Shown here: positions 1 through 7,769 of the stretch, piece by piece
Numbering within the stretch: position 1 is the first letter of the stretch
How the letters are laid out: each line of letters starts with the position of its first letter
Assembly (NCBI GenBank): GCA_900544175.1
Contig: UQUN01000016.1
Location: forward strand, 1 to 58,794
DNA from: an uncultured Alistipes sp.
GTDB lineage: Bacteria > Bacteroidota > Bacteroidia > Bacteroidales > UBA932
DNA length: 58,794 nucleotides
Direction of reading: 5' to 3'
The notes under the pieces: generated by a model
The model's database searches: none
What the model was told of the DNA's origin: nothing
The model's input: only the letters and a program-made list of their open reading frames with translations
Translations under genes and position numbers: made by a program

Positions 1-1
1 T

Positions 2-229
2 CCAAGTAAGATTATTACAGTTGGGGAATTGTTCCGGCAGCACATTCATTGTCTTTAAGAGGAGAAAAGAACAGGTTACAGGCTATCTATCCAGCAGACC
101 TACAACTCACTGCTCAAATTCAACAAGCACTTGGATATTCCATTTTCTGATATGGACTGTAATTGGAAATTTGGTGTTTGGAGTGATTTTGTTGTGTGTG
201 TTGTTCCGATGAGGATGAAAATAAAATGA
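2..229 (+). pseudogene. Decayed tyrosine recombinase (integrase) fragment
   Basis: One reading frame gives VGELFRQHIHCL, a TAA stop at 56-58, then EEKRTGYRLSIQQTYNSLL and KFNKHLDIPFSDMD before a stop at 227-229. The two halves join in the same frame and match the SAM-like core-binding domain of Bacteroidetes tyrosine recombinases, which bind DNA arms before the catalytic domain. The in-frame nonsense codon and the loss of anything catalytic downstream show that it is dead. The window edge cuts the 5' part. It is probably the scar of an integrative element. Identification is from remembered family patterns, not a search. Confidence 0.6.
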
Positions 230-488
230 TTATACGCAAACTTACCCCATGTCTTGGCACCATGTCAGGAATCCACATTGCTGTACATGTCACCCATAAA
301 GCGACCTCAAAACTTATTAAAACTCTGATATTTAAGCTGATATCGCAAAGTGTACTGCGTTGCAAAATGTTTTAACGGCCGAGAATATCCGTTATTGGGT
401 CATAAGACATTTGACCTTGCCGAAAGTTGTTGATAGCAATATCGTTATTCTTTTGATTCGGGATGAGCCTGATTGGAGACGAGAAAGG
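230..488. other. No confident gene; possible further decay
   Basis: Short reading frames on both strands show no domain, start signal or codon pattern I can defend. The stretch follows the dead integrase and may be its eroded remainder. I looked for the C-terminal catalytic motif (H-x-x-R...Y) and could not recover it. Confidence 0.4.
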
Positions 489-524
489 AAAAGGCAGTCC
501 TCAATATTATGGAAACTGCCTTTT
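489..524 (-). terminator. Rho-independent terminator of the CoA-transferase gene
   Basis: Perfect 10-bp inverted repeat AAAAGGCAGT / ACTGCCTTTT with a 16-nt loop, 43 bp past the stop of the minus-strand CoA hydrolase/transferase gene. The minus-strand transcript ends in a T-rich tract. Confidence 0.8.
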
Positions 525-566
525 CTCTTGCTGCCCGGCCGGTAGCGGATCCGGTCCGTGTGCGTT

Positions 567-1871
567 TTAGCCGATGAAGTGGTAGTGCGGGCCGAAGCGT
601 TCGAAAGCGGCGCGGTCCAGCTCTTCCTGATGGTCGGGATGGGCGATGCTGATGATTGCCTTGGCTCTTTCCTGGAGGGATTTGCCGTAGAGGTCGACTG
701 CTCCGTACTCGGTCACGAACCAATGGATGTGGTTGCGGGTGGTCACGACACCGGCACCTGGAGTGAGAATGGGGGCTATCTTGCTGACGCCCTTGTTGGT
801 CACTGAAGGCATGGCGATGATGGCCTTGCCTCCCTTGGAGAGCGAAGCTCCGTATACGAAGTCAATCTGTCCGCCGACACCGGAGTAGAACTTGGTACCG
901 AGGGAGTCGGCGCATACCTGGCCGGTGAGGTCTACCTGTAGGGCTGAGTTGATTGCTGTCACCTTTGGATTCTTGGCGATGACATAGGGGTCGTTGGTGT
1001 AACCTACGTCCATCATTGCCACCATTGGATTGTCATCGATGAAGTCATAGACTTCCTGCGAGCCCATGAGGAATGTCGATACCATCTTGCCCTTGTCGAT
1101 GCCCTTTTCGGCTCCGTTGATGACGCCTTTCTTGACGAGGGGCAGTACACCGTCGGCGAACATTTCGGTGTGGATGCCGAGGTTCTTGTGGTCTCCGAGT
1201 TGTGCGAGTACTGCGTTAGGGATGGCTCCGATACCCATCTGGAGGGTAGCTCCGTCCTCAATCAGGGCGGCGCAGTTGCGTCCTATGGCGGCCTCGATGG
1301 GGGAAGGCTCGGAGAAATGGGCGGGTTCCAGCTCTGAGTCGCATTCCACGAAGGTGTCAATCATCGACAGGGGAATGATGGCATCACCCCAGGCGCGGGG
1401 TACGTGCTTGTTTACCACTGCGATGACGTGCTTTGCGCACTCTACTGCCGCCAGTGAGGCGTCCACAGAGGTACCCATGGACACATAGCCGTGCTTGTCG
1501 GGGAGGGACACCTGGATCATGGCCACATCGCAGGGCAGTACGCCGCTGCGGTAGAGCCTCTGGGTCTCGCTCAGGAAGATGGGAATGTAGTCGGCATACC
1601 CGGCCTGAACGTTCTTGCGGACATTGCCTCCTACGAAGAATGCCTGATGGAAAAAGATTCCCTCATATTTGGCATCGGTGTAGGGAGCTGGTCCCTCGGT
1701 GTGCAGGTGATGGATCTTCACGTCCCTGAGCTCACCGGCATCGCCTCTGCGGCAGAGGGCATCAATCAGCACCTTGGGGGCTGCCGCCACACTGCTGAAA
1801 TGGATATGGTCACCGGACTTCACGACCTTGACAGCCTCGTCCGCGCTTACAAAATGGATATCTTTATGCAT
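567..1871 (-). CDS. Acetyl-CoA hydrolase / CoA-transferase family protein
   Basis: Cytoplasmic enzyme of the acetyl-CoA hydrolase / 4-hydroxybutyrate CoA-transferase family (family I CoA transferase fold). It moves CoA between acyl-CoA and a free acid such as acetate, propionate, succinate or butyrate. The chosen ATG at 1871 gives 434 residues starting MHKDIHF; a longer frame reaching 1916 runs into the promoter box and is rejected. The motif NLGIHTEMFADG contains the expected catalytic glutamate (about residue 236), and GIGAIPNAVL precedes it as in the family. The exact acyl substrate cannot be read from sequence. It is a single gene with its own promoter and terminator, divergent from the sigma factor gene. 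Confidence 0.92.
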   Translation of the reverse strand: MHKDIHFVSADEAVKVVKSGDHIHFSSVAAAPKVLIDALCRRGDAGELRDVKIHHLHTEGPAPYTDAKYEGIFFHQAFFVGGNVRKNVQAGYADYIPIFLSETQRLYRSGVLPCDVAMIQVSLPDKHGYVSMGTSVDASLAAVECAKHVIAVVNKHVPRAWGDAIIPLSMIDTFVECDSELEPAHFSEPSPIEAAIGRNCAALIEDGATLQMGIGAIPNAVLAQLGDHKNLGIHTEMFADGVLPLVKKGVINGAEKGIDKGKMVSTFLMGSQEVYDFIDDNPMVAMMDVGYTNDPYVIAKNPKVTAINSALQVDLTGQVCADSLGTKFYSGVGGQIDFVYGASLSKGGKAIIAMPSVTNKGVSKIAPILTPGAGVVTTRNHIHWFVTEYGAVDLYGKSLQERAKAIISIAHPDHQEELDRAAFERFGPHYHFIG

Positions 1872-1911
1872 ATTTGTGGATAATTGATAATTAACTCTTC
1901 GCTTAGTTGAG

Positions 1912-1947
1912 TGCAAAGTTAAGAAATTTCTCCAACTTTGTCACAAA
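1912..1947 (-). promoter_or_regulatory. Bacteroidetes promoter for the CoA-transferase gene
   Basis: Minus strand: -7 box TAACTTTGCA at 1921-1912 and a -33 TTTG at 1947-1944, 22 bp apart. This is close to the usual Bacteroidetes spacing. Confidence 0.6.
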
Positions 1948-1973
1948 TCCATGTGCTCATACGTCTTAGTAAT

Positions 1974-2471
1974 ATGAATTTGGAAATAACAAGTGAAGTA
2001 GAGGCAAACCGCAGGCGTCTGTATGTCTTCGTAAGGAACATTGTCGGAGACAGTGATCTGGCTGAGGACATCGTTCAGGATACAATCCTGACATGTCTTA
2101 AAGCGGTTTCAGAAGGGAAAAATGTCAGCTGCCCCGGGGCCTGGCTGATGAAAGTCGCCCGTAACAGGGCTCTTGATGCAGTCAGGTCGGCGGGATACAG
2201 CAGGAGGACAGGCATAGAGGCGGTCGGATGGCGGGACAGTGGGGAGAACATAGAGCTGCGCGTAGATTTGAAGGATGAGGTGGGCCGGGTGCGGGAGATA
2301 GTCCGTGAACTTCCCGAGCAGCAGCGTTCTGCATTCATTCTCAGGGATATCCTGGGATATGAGATGGATGAGATCGCTTCTGTTATAGGATGCAGTGGAG
2401 ACAATGCCCGAAAGCTGTTGAGCAGGGCGAGGTGCAGGATTCGTGAGTATTTATTGAAAACAGGAGAATAA
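1974..2471 (+). CDS. ECF-type RNA polymerase sigma factor
   Basis: 165-residue sigma-70 family factor with only regions 2 and 4. Region 2 shows RRLYVFVRNIVGDSDLAEDIVQ and the following TCLKA helix; region 4 shows LPEQQRSAFILRDILGYEMDEIA with a helix-turn-helix. The ATG at 1974 starts MNLEIT; an upstream TTG at 1938 would add 12 unlikely residues. It directs polymerase to a small regulon in response to an envelope or other signal. The next gene starts 1 nt after its stop and encodes a membrane protein in the position of an anti-sigma factor, so the two probably form a sigma/anti-sigma pair that also transcribes the DUF4252 gene and the barrel-like gene behind it. Confidence 0.93.
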   Translation: MNLEITSEVEANRRRLYVFVRNIVGDSDLAEDIVQDTILTCLKAVSEGKNVSCPGAWLMKVARNRALDAVRSAGYSRRTGIEAVGWRDSGENIELRVDLKDEVGRVREIVRELPEQQRSAFILRDILGYEMDEIASVIGCSGDNARKLLSRARCRIREYLLKTGE

Positions 2472-2472
2472 A

Positions 2473-3000
2473 ATGCTGAAGGAGATGAAATCAGAAGACA
2501 ATTTTAGAAAATTGCTGGAGCTTTATTTTAATGGAAGTACATCTTCCGCTCAGGAGGAGGAACTTCGCAGGAGGTTTCTTGCAGGGGATGTCCCTGAAGA
2601 CTGTGCCGGGTACGGGCCATTGTTCGGATATATTGCGCAGGAAAGGGCTGATGCCGGCATTTTAGTTGCTGGAAGGACAAAAATCCGCAGCAGGAGAAGG
2701 CGTATGCTGGGTATTGCTGCTGCTGTTGTCGGCATTGCAGCTGTATTTGCAGCAGTATGGGTGTTTGTTCCGGCTGACTGGTCCAAGGGCAATGCCGGAT
2801 ATGTGCTTACTGTGGGGGGCAGGCAGGTGGCGGACGAGACTCTTGCCATGGAGATAGCGGATATTGGACTGTCCCGCCTGAAAGATGTACAGATGGCGTT
2901 GGACCAGAGCTTGGGGGCTGTGCAGGTTAGGATGGCTCAGTCTGATTCGGCAGTGGCGGCATTGGAGGAAAGTGTATTGTTGAAATTCAAAATTAAATAG
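2473..3000 (+). CDS. Putative anti-sigma factor, single-pass membrane protein
   Basis: 175 residues. The first 70 or so residues are soluble and charged, followed by an RSRRRR stretch and a membrane helix at about 78-99 (LGIAAAVVGIAAVFAAVWVF), then about 75 periplasmic residues. This N-in, C-out layout and the position 1 nt after an ECF sigma gene fit an anti-sigma factor that holds the sigma factor at the membrane. No zinc-binding ZAS motif (HxxxCxxC) is visible, so membership of a named anti-sigma family is not shown. The function is inferred from position. Confidence 0.6.
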   Translation: MLKEMKSEDNFRKLLELYFNGSTSSAQEEELRRRFLAGDVPEDCAGYGPLFGYIAQERADAGILVAGRTKIRSRRRRMLGIAAAVVGIAAVFAAVWVFVPADWSKGNAGYVLTVGGRQVADETLAMEIADIGLSRLKDVQMALDQSLGAVQVRMAQSDSAVAALEESVLLKFKIK

Positions 3001-3003
3001 GAT

Positions 3004-3465
3004 ATGAGGAAGGTTGTAATCATGCTGGTAATGGTTGTTGTCGCTCCGTTGTGGGGGGCGGCGCAGTCCTTTGATGAACTGGTGAGCCGATATGGCCCGA
3101 ATGAAGGGGTGGTTACGGTGACTATGTCCAGATCGCTTCTGCAGAGAATAGCGAGACGGGATGACAATGACCTGCTGCGTAAACTCACTGATCTGAAGAT
3201 TATAAGTCTTACTGCGGAAGACGGGGATTCTCTGAGGACGGGATTTCTTGAGGATGTCGGTAAATATACGCAAGGGCTTGAGAGGCTGTATCTTGTATCA
3301 ATCGGAAATGAAGGGAGTGTGATGTCGGTATATGTGGATGCAGATTGCGGCAAAGCTCTTATGGTGTCCGTGGACAATGACGCCGTGTTGCTGATGGAAA
3401 TGCTCGGAGATATTGATGAGCAGATGCAGGATGCATTATTGAATAACGAAATCAGAATTAAGTGA
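3004..3465 (+). CDS. DUF4252 domain protein, secreted
   Basis: 153 residues with a signal peptide (MRKVVIMLVMVVVAPLWGAAQ, cleavage expected near residue 21). The body matches the DUF4252 pattern: FDELVSRYGPNEGVVTVTMSRSLL near the N-terminus, an L..LKIISL segment and a C-terminal MLGDIDEQM segment. In Bacteroides such proteins sit behind ECF sigma/anti-sigma pairs, as here (3-nt gap). The molecular role of the family is unknown. Confidence 0.8.
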   Translation: MRKVVIMLVMVVVAPLWGAAQSFDELVSRYGPNEGVVTVTMSRSLLQRIARRDDNDLLRKLTDLKIISLTAEDGDSLRTGFLEDVGKYTQGLERLYLVSIGNEGSVMSVYVDADCGKALMVSVDNDAVLLMEMLGDIDEQMQDALLNNEIRIK

Positions 3466-3479
3466 AAAAACTGTAGAAT

Positions 3480-4262
3480 ATGAAAAAGGCAATGAATTTT
3501 ATATCTTTCTGCACGGCGGCTGTTCTGCTGTCTGTGTCAGGGATGGCTTATGCACAGGCGGACATCGAGATAGGCAAGACCACCATCAGGCTTCAGTCTC
3601 CGGTGAAAGTATATACGCCTAAGGATAATGATGACTGTCGTGTGCGCGACAATATGGAGTCCGGCCGTCCCAGGCGTCATGTGAGCGATTACATGGATGT
3701 ATTTTTCGGCTTCAGTTTTCCGGTAGAGGGATGCAGCTATGAACCGACTCCGCTCATGCCCGTGAAATATGGAAACAGCTTCGAAATAACTTTCGGTGTG
3801 AAACAGTGGTTTCAGGCCGGGCACTATGCTTTCGGGCTTTCATTCCAGTATTCTCACTATGACTACAGGGGCAAGGGTTTGGCTTTAAGCGGGCTGATAA
3901 CACAGTATCCTGCAGGGACAATTGTCAATAGGGAGATATTCAAGACCGACAATTTCGGACTGGGACTGTATCATCGGTTCTATTTCTCGCTAAGAAGCGA
4001 GGTGTATATGGATATCGGGGCATGGGGTGACTGGGCTTTCAGCCGGCAGTATAAGGTGAAATATTTCCTGGGTGACTCCAAGGAGGTGGATCATTACCGG
4101 GACGGTGACAAGTTCCTGCCGCTTCAGGGAGGTGTCTATGCCGCTTTGGGAATAAACGCGTTCTCTGTGTATTGCAAGTACCGTTTCACCAATATGTTCC
4201 GTCATTCGTCCTTGCCTTATGAGCCGCCCAGGATGTCAATAGGTCTGATGATTGAACTTTAG
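3480..4262 (+). CDS. Exported protein, probable outer-membrane beta-barrel
   Basis: 260 residues. It has a signal peptide to about residue 26 (ends GMAYAQ), then alternating hydrophobic/polar strands with many aromatic residues (WFQAGHYAFGLSFQYSHYDY, FGLGLYHRFYFSL, GINAFSVYCKYRF) and a C-terminal IGLMIEL strand. This pattern fits a small outer-membrane barrel. It is the last gene of the sigma-factor operon (15-nt gap), so it is likely the output of that regulon. I do not recognise a named family. Its stop lies 14 bp from the convergent DUF362 gene. Confidence 0.6.
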   Translation: MKKAMNFISFCTAAVLLSVSGMAYAQADIEIGKTTIRLQSPVKVYTPKDNDDCRVRDNMESGRPRRHVSDYMDVFFGFSFPVEGCSYEPTPLMPVKYGNSFEITFGVKQWFQAGHYAFGLSFQYSHYDYRGKGLALSGLITQYPAGTIVNREIFKTDNFGLGLYHRFYFSLRSEVYMDIGAWGDWAFSRQYKVKYFLGDSKEVDHYRDGDKFLPLQGGVYAALGINAFSVYCKYRFTNMFRHSSLPYEPPRMSIGLMIEL

Positions 4263-4275
4263 CATTCGTCAGTAT

Positions 4276-5274
4276 TCAGTCGAGTCTGACGAGTTCGTAG
4301 TTCTGGCTGCCCATGCCGATGGCTTCCGCGTGGTCGAGGGTGTGCATGCCGTTGCGGGAGTCGATGCGCTCGATGAGGTGGATCTTGCCGTGGTCATCGG
4401 AGGAACGGACCAGGTCGGTGCAGGCTCTGTCGAGGGCTACCGGGTCGAGGGAGGCGAGGATGCCGATGTCGCCCATTCGGGGATCCTCGGGAGAGGAGTC
4501 GCAGTCGCAGTCCACTGACAGGTTGTTGGCCACGCTGATGTATAGGATATTGTCACCGCAGTGATCCGCCACGGCCTTGGCAGCCTCGGCCATTGTCTCG
4601 AGGAATTCCTCCTGAGTGGGATTGCCCCAGCTCCCGGTGCTGGTACCGCCCGAATGGATCCAGCGCTTGCCGTTGGAGGAGGCTATGCCGATCGACATGT
4701 TCTTTATCGCTCCGCCGAAGCCGGCCATCGCATGTCCCTTGAAGTGGGAGAGGATGATGGTGAAATCGTAGTTGAGGTAGTGCGAGCCCACGATGTCGTA
4801 ATCGATGTGCGAGCCGCCTTCCACAGGCAGATGCACCTCTCCCTCGGAGTCCATGATGTCCACATCGGCAATAGCCGTGAATCCGTGGTCCTCAGCGGCT
4901 TTCCGGTGTGCCTCGGTGTTTGCCCGGCCTCCGCCGTAAGCGGTGTTGCACTCCACTATAGTGCCGTCAACCTTCTGCACCAGGTCCTTGATCAGGGATG
5001 GCTGCAGGAAGTTGTGTCCGCCCGGCTCTCCGGTGGAGATTTTCACGGCTACATTACCGGTCGCCTTGCGGCCCAGGGCCTCATATATTCTCACTAAGTT
5101 CTCGGAATTAATCTCCTCAATCATGTAAACTACAGGCACAGCGGAGGATGCGCTGTCGCCGTCATTGCCGCTTCCGCCTGTTGTCTGGTTGCCTGTATTC
5201 TGGCCATTGGACGCACAGGCCACTGCCCCTGCCGCCAGCAGGGCGATGATTGTCGTATAAACAGCTCTTTTCAT
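4276..5274 (-). CDS. DUF362 domain protein, putative lipoprotein
   Basis: 332 residues from the ATG at 5274; the frame extends upstream to 5358 but the added residues do not look like a leader. The N-terminus MKRAVYTTIIALLAAGAVAC is an export signal ending in a cysteine, a weak lipobox, then a Ser/Gly/Asn-rich linker. The body carries the DUF362 signature: GGHNFLQPSLIKDLV, then FTIILSHFKGHAMAGFGGAIKN, and near the end ILASLDPVALDRACTDLV. Many DUF362 proteins carry ferredoxin clusters; here only a short cysteine cluster (VDCDCDSSPE) is present. The function is not established. Confidence 0.85.
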   Translation of the reverse strand: MKRAVYTTIIALLAAGAVACASNGQNTGNQTTGGSGNDGDSASSAVPVVYMIEEINSENLVRIYEALGRKATGNVAVKISTGEPGGHNFLQPSLIKDLVQKVDGTIVECNTAYGGGRANTEAHRKAAEDHGFTAIADVDIMDSEGEVHLPVEGGSHIDYDIVGSHYLNYDFTIILSHFKGHAMAGFGGAIKNMSIGIASSNGKRWIHSGGTSTGSWGNPTQEEFLETMAEAAKAVADHCGDNILYISVANNLSVDCDCDSSPEDPRMGDIGILASLDPVALDRACTDLVRSSDDHGKIHLIERIDSRNGMHTLDHAEAIGMGSQNYELVRLD

Positions 5275-5417
5275 AAATGTAAATTTTAACAGATACAAAA
5301 TTACTTTTTCCCGAACGGCTGCAGTTGCCTGGATTACATGAAAAATTACCAATTTCACGGAATATGGGTAATGCTCACTTTACGATATAGTTTATATCCG
5401 ATTCACGATATACATTA

Positions 5418-5448
5418 CTTGAAAATAAGATATTTCTTGCTATTTTTG
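5418..5448 (+). promoter_or_regulatory. Promoter of the DUF3791-DUF3990-DUF3791 operon
   Basis: TTG at 5418-5420 and TATTTTTG at 5441-5448 are separated by about 20 bp, a good Bacteroidetes -33/-7 pair. The first ATG is at 5460, so the 5' leader would be only a few nucleotides long. Confidence 0.5.
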
Positions 5449-5459
5449 TGCATAATAAA

Positions 5460-5684
5460 ATGAGTAGGAAAGACAAAGATATTGCCCTTTTCGTTGCGTT
5501 CTGCATTGAAGAATACGGTGCCGCCAAGGGATTGACCGGCGGACAGGTGCTTGACTTGTTTTCGCAGTACGGTGTTATCGATTATCTCAGCAAGTGCTAT
5601 GAGCCGCTTCACACACAGGGCCGCCGGTGGTTGATGGATGAGATAGACGAGTTTATTGCAATCAGAAAAAATAAAAAGGCATGA
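5460..5684 (+). CDS. DUF3791 domain protein (first copy)
   Basis: 74 residues, MSRKDKDIALFVAFCIEEYG to the C-terminus. It matches the DUF3791 pattern, including LTGGQVLDLFSQYGVIDYL and the conserved LHTQGRRWLMDEIDEFI. The ATG at 5460 is preferred to a GTG at 5448 that lies inside the -7 box. Its last 4 bp overlap the start of the DUF3990 gene (ATGA), so translation is coupled. DUF3791 proteins usually accompany DUF3990; I infer an antitoxin-like or chaperone role, which the sequence does not prove. Confidence 0.88.
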   Translation: MSRKDKDIALFVAFCIEEYGAAKGLTGGQVLDLFSQYGVIDYLSKCYEPLHTQGRRWLMDEIDEFIAIRKNKKA

Positions 5685-6136
5685 AGATATATCACGGCAG
5701 TTTGGAGGTGGTAGATCATCCTGTGATACTCCGGCCTAACCGTAAACTGGATTACGGCGAAGGGTTCTATACTACGACCTCATGGGAACAATCCAAAGAA
5801 TGGGTAGAAAGACGTATGCTTGAGAAGCAGTCCCAGTATGGTTATGTGAATGTGTATGAGTTTGACGCTGAAAGAATGCCGGAATTCAAAAGCCTCATAT
5901 TCTCTGAACCAAACAAGGAGTGGGCAGAGTTTGTCATGGCCAACAGAACCCAAAAAGGGTTTGCACATGATTACGATATAGTGTATGGTCCGGTCGCCAA
6001 CGATAGAGTGTACCTTCAGTTTGGCTTATATGAGGCTGGTGCCATCAGCATCGAGACTCTTATACGTGAGTTGACAACTTACAAGTTGGTTGACCAATAC
6101 CTTTTCCATACAGAAAAGGCGAAAATTGAAAAATGA
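5681..6136 (+). CDS. DUF3990 protein, ADP-ribosyltransferase-like toxin candidate
   Basis: 151 residues. The N-terminal MKIYHGSLEVVDHP, the central DYGEGFYTTTSWEQSKEW and FVMANRTQKGFAHDYDIVYGPVAND are characteristic of DUF3990. The HGS and GFYTT motifs correspond to the NAD-binding positions of ADP-ribosyltransferase folds, so transfer of ADP-ribose to a target is plausible. It lies between two DUF3791-type genes, overlapping the first by 4 bp, with the second starting 1 nt after its stop. The arrangement suggests a three-gene toxin/antitoxin-like unit. Activity and target are inferred. Confidence 0.85.
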   Translation: MKIYHGSLEVVDHPVILRPNRKLDYGEGFYTTTSWEQSKEWVERRMLEKQSQYGYVNVYEFDAERMPEFKSLIFSEPNKEWAEFVMANRTQKGFAHDYDIVYGPVANDRVYLQFGLYEAGAISIETLIRELTTYKLVDQYLFHTEKAKIEK

Positions 6137-6137
6137 T

Positions 6138-6353
6138 ATGTTCCAAGTTGATCAAAGTAATCTCCACCTGCTTCTGCCAGGAAAGGTGAGTTGGCTGGTG
6201 GAATATCTGCATGATGATTACGGTTTCACTCTACAGGAATGCCTGAACCGCATCTATCATTCGGAGCTTTACAGAAAACTGTCGACCGAGAATACCAAAT
6301 ATTGGCATTTGGGACCTGTGGACTTGTATGAAGAGCTGAAAATGGAATTATAA
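6138..6353 (+). CDS. Small DUF3791-like partner protein
   Basis: 71 residues from the ATG at 6138 (MFQVDQSNLHLLL), 1 nt after the DUF3990 stop. The frame is open upstream to 6090, but that would overlap the toxin gene. It resembles DUF3791 distantly (VSWLVEYLHDDYGFTLQECL, then YRKLSTENTKYWHLGPVDLYEEL). Third member of the trio, probably a second partner or immunity component. Low similarity makes the family call tentative. Confidence 0.7.
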   Translation: MFQVDQSNLHLLLPGKVSWLVEYLHDDYGFTLQECLNRIYHSELYRKLSTENTKYWHLGPVDLYEELKMEL

Positions 6354-6449
6354 AATTCAGATCACCGGGGAAAGTATGTTCTCCCCAAAATGTCAAGTAT
6401 ATCTATAGTTTGAAAGATTAATTCCACTCTTTCTGAGGGAGTAAGGCCA

Positions 6450-7391
6450 CTATGATACTGCTGTGCCGGTTTGTTCGGGATTGTTCTCATAAAGTTCTGC
6501 CATCTGCCTGATATGGTTCCGGATGTCCTCGCGGAGTGATGCCGGGGACAGGATCTCCATCTGTTCCATGCGGGAGAGGACTGTGCTGGTGAAGTCCCAG
6601 GTGGGGCGGAGGCGGTATTCGAATATTGCCCATTCGCCGTCCGGTGCGGTCTGGATTTCTTTCTGGCTGTGGTGCAGGGGAAGGGAACGGAGGTAACGGA
6701 CCTGAATACCGTAGGCTCTGATGCGGATGGTGGTTATGGGGCTGTTATTGTCGGTAGAGATGCCGCAGAAGTCGGCGAAGTAGCCTTGGGGGTCAAAATC
6801 ATCGGGGTATTCGAATGTCTCGTCCAGTGTTGTAAGTTCTATGATGCGGTCCAGTGCGAATGTGCGCATGGCGTCCCTTTCACGGCAGTAACCGCAGACG
6901 TACCATCTCTGGTTGAAGAGCTTGAGGCACCAGGGCTGTACTGTATAGGCGCACGGTCTGTCGTACCAGTAGCTGCCGTGATTTATTTCCATCCATTTGC
7001 TTGCCTGCATTGCATCGATAATGGGCGTGAGGTATTTCTGACCGGAGGGGACGTTCTCTATGAGAATCCTTTCCTTGATGCTCCGGCTCTCGCTGATGAT
7101 GTTCTTGACGGTGAATGTGTTGAGCAGCCATGAACGAGTGGTGCTGTTCTCCAGGTCCTCCGGATTCTCGATGTAGTAGTGGTAGCCGCCGGTGCGCTTG
7201 CACTCGATATTGATGTCGAATGCCTGCTGGATGGCGTCTTTCCAGTTGTTGAATGTCCGGCGAGGGATGTCGGCGCCGTCGTAGAGGGGAGAGATTGCCC
7301 ATTTCTCATTGATTTCCCTGAGAGTGATGCGGCCCGCGCGGTGAATTGTGTCTACGAGCCAGATGTACTTGTCGAAGAGGTCTTTAGTCAT
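6450..7391 (-). CDS. WYL-domain transcriptional regulator 1
   Basis: 313 residues from the ATG at 7391. The N-terminal winged helix-turn-helix (about 1-75) includes ITLREINEKWAISPLYDG and IPRRTFNNWKDAIQQAFDI. The WYL domain (about 125-205) contains SYWYDRPCAYTVQPWCLKLF, QRWYVCGY and AMRTFALDRI, and a C-terminal WCX extension follows. WYL proteins sense nucleic acid or nucleotide ligands and control defence or DNA-damage genes (PafBC, BrxR, CapW). Its own promoter carries the dyad shared with six other genes in this window (7428-7450), so it is the leading candidate regulator of that set and likely autoregulated. It is paralogous to the protein at 11724-12620. Confidence 0.9.
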   Translation of the reverse strand: MTKDLFDKYIWLVDTIHRAGRITLREINEKWAISPLYDGADIPRRTFNNWKDAIQQAFDINIECKRTGGYHYYIENPEDLENSTTRSWLLNTFTVKNIISESRSIKERILIENVPSGQKYLTPIIDAMQASKWMEINHGSYWYDRPCAYTVQPWCLKLFNQRWYVCGYCRERDAMRTFALDRIIELTTLDETFEYPDDFDPQGYFADFCGISTDNNSPITTIRIRAYGIQVRYLRSLPLHHSQKEIQTAPDGEWAIFEYRLRPTWDFTSTVLSRMEQMEILSPASLREDIRNHIRQMAELYENNPEQTGTAVS

Positions 7392-7411
7392 GATGCGGTG
7401 TTTGATTTTCT

Positions 7412-7450
7412 GCAAAGGTAGTAAGAACTTGTGAAATATAATGGCATAAG
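7412..7450 (-). promoter_or_regulatory. Promoter and shared dyad operator of WYL regulator 1
   Basis: Minus strand: half-site CTTATGCC (7450-7443), N7, half-site TTCACAAG (7435-7428), then 7 bp and the -7 box TACCTTTGC (7420-7412). The left half is a perfect match to the shared dyad; the right half has TT in place of GG. The layout is identical to six other sites downstream, supporting autoregulation. Confidence 0.7.
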
Positions 7451-7486
7451 TGCTGATTGCTGCCTGTAATGATTATTTTAAAAATA

Positions 7487-7519
7487 TTGCTATTGTGCCA
7501 TTGTGTTTCCTATGTTTGC
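7487..7519 (+). promoter_or_regulatory. Promoter upstream of the truncated AAA-type ORF
   Basis: TTG at 7487-7489 and TATGTTTGC at 7511-7519, 21 bp apart: a canonical Bacteroidetes promoter. It lacks the shared dyad at the expected position and fires toward the 7553 ORF and the ATPase. Confidence 0.55.
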
Positions 7520-7552
7520 GCGACTTTTGCTGCGTAAAAGTAAAGGGACGCT

Positions 7553-7756
7553 ATGGAAAAGATTCAGAACAATACCTCTAAGTTGCTGGAGGCAATGGAG
7601 AAAATCATGGAACTGGGCAAGAACTCGGGTCTCAGTGCGGAATTCTACAAGAAGGCCGGACGGTATATCAGGATTGTGTCGTCAAAATTGTCGATGACGC
7701 CTGTGCAGAGCGTACTTTTTTCTTTTGGCGTAAGAGCTCATTTTTTTGCATCGTAA
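7553..7756 (+). CDS. Small protein, likely truncated N-terminus of an AAA ATPase paralogue
   Basis: 67 residues from the ATG at 7553. The start is helical and charged (MEKIQNNTSKLLEAMEKIMELG); the end, SKLSMTPVQSVLFSFGVRAHFF, parallels the segment EALGLENRSEAVIFTAIFDRS in the N-terminal part of the ATPase encoded just downstream. I read it as the N-terminal segment of a related ATPase that ends prematurely, either a broken duplicate or a small interacting protein. It has its own promoter and its end is 13 bp from the ATPase start. No catalytic motif is present. Confidence 0.5.
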   Translation: MEKIQNNTSKLLEAMEKIMELGKNSGLSAEFYKKAGRYIRIVSSKLSMTPVQSVLFSFGVRAHFFAS

Positions 7757-7769
7757 AACAGAAGAAGTC

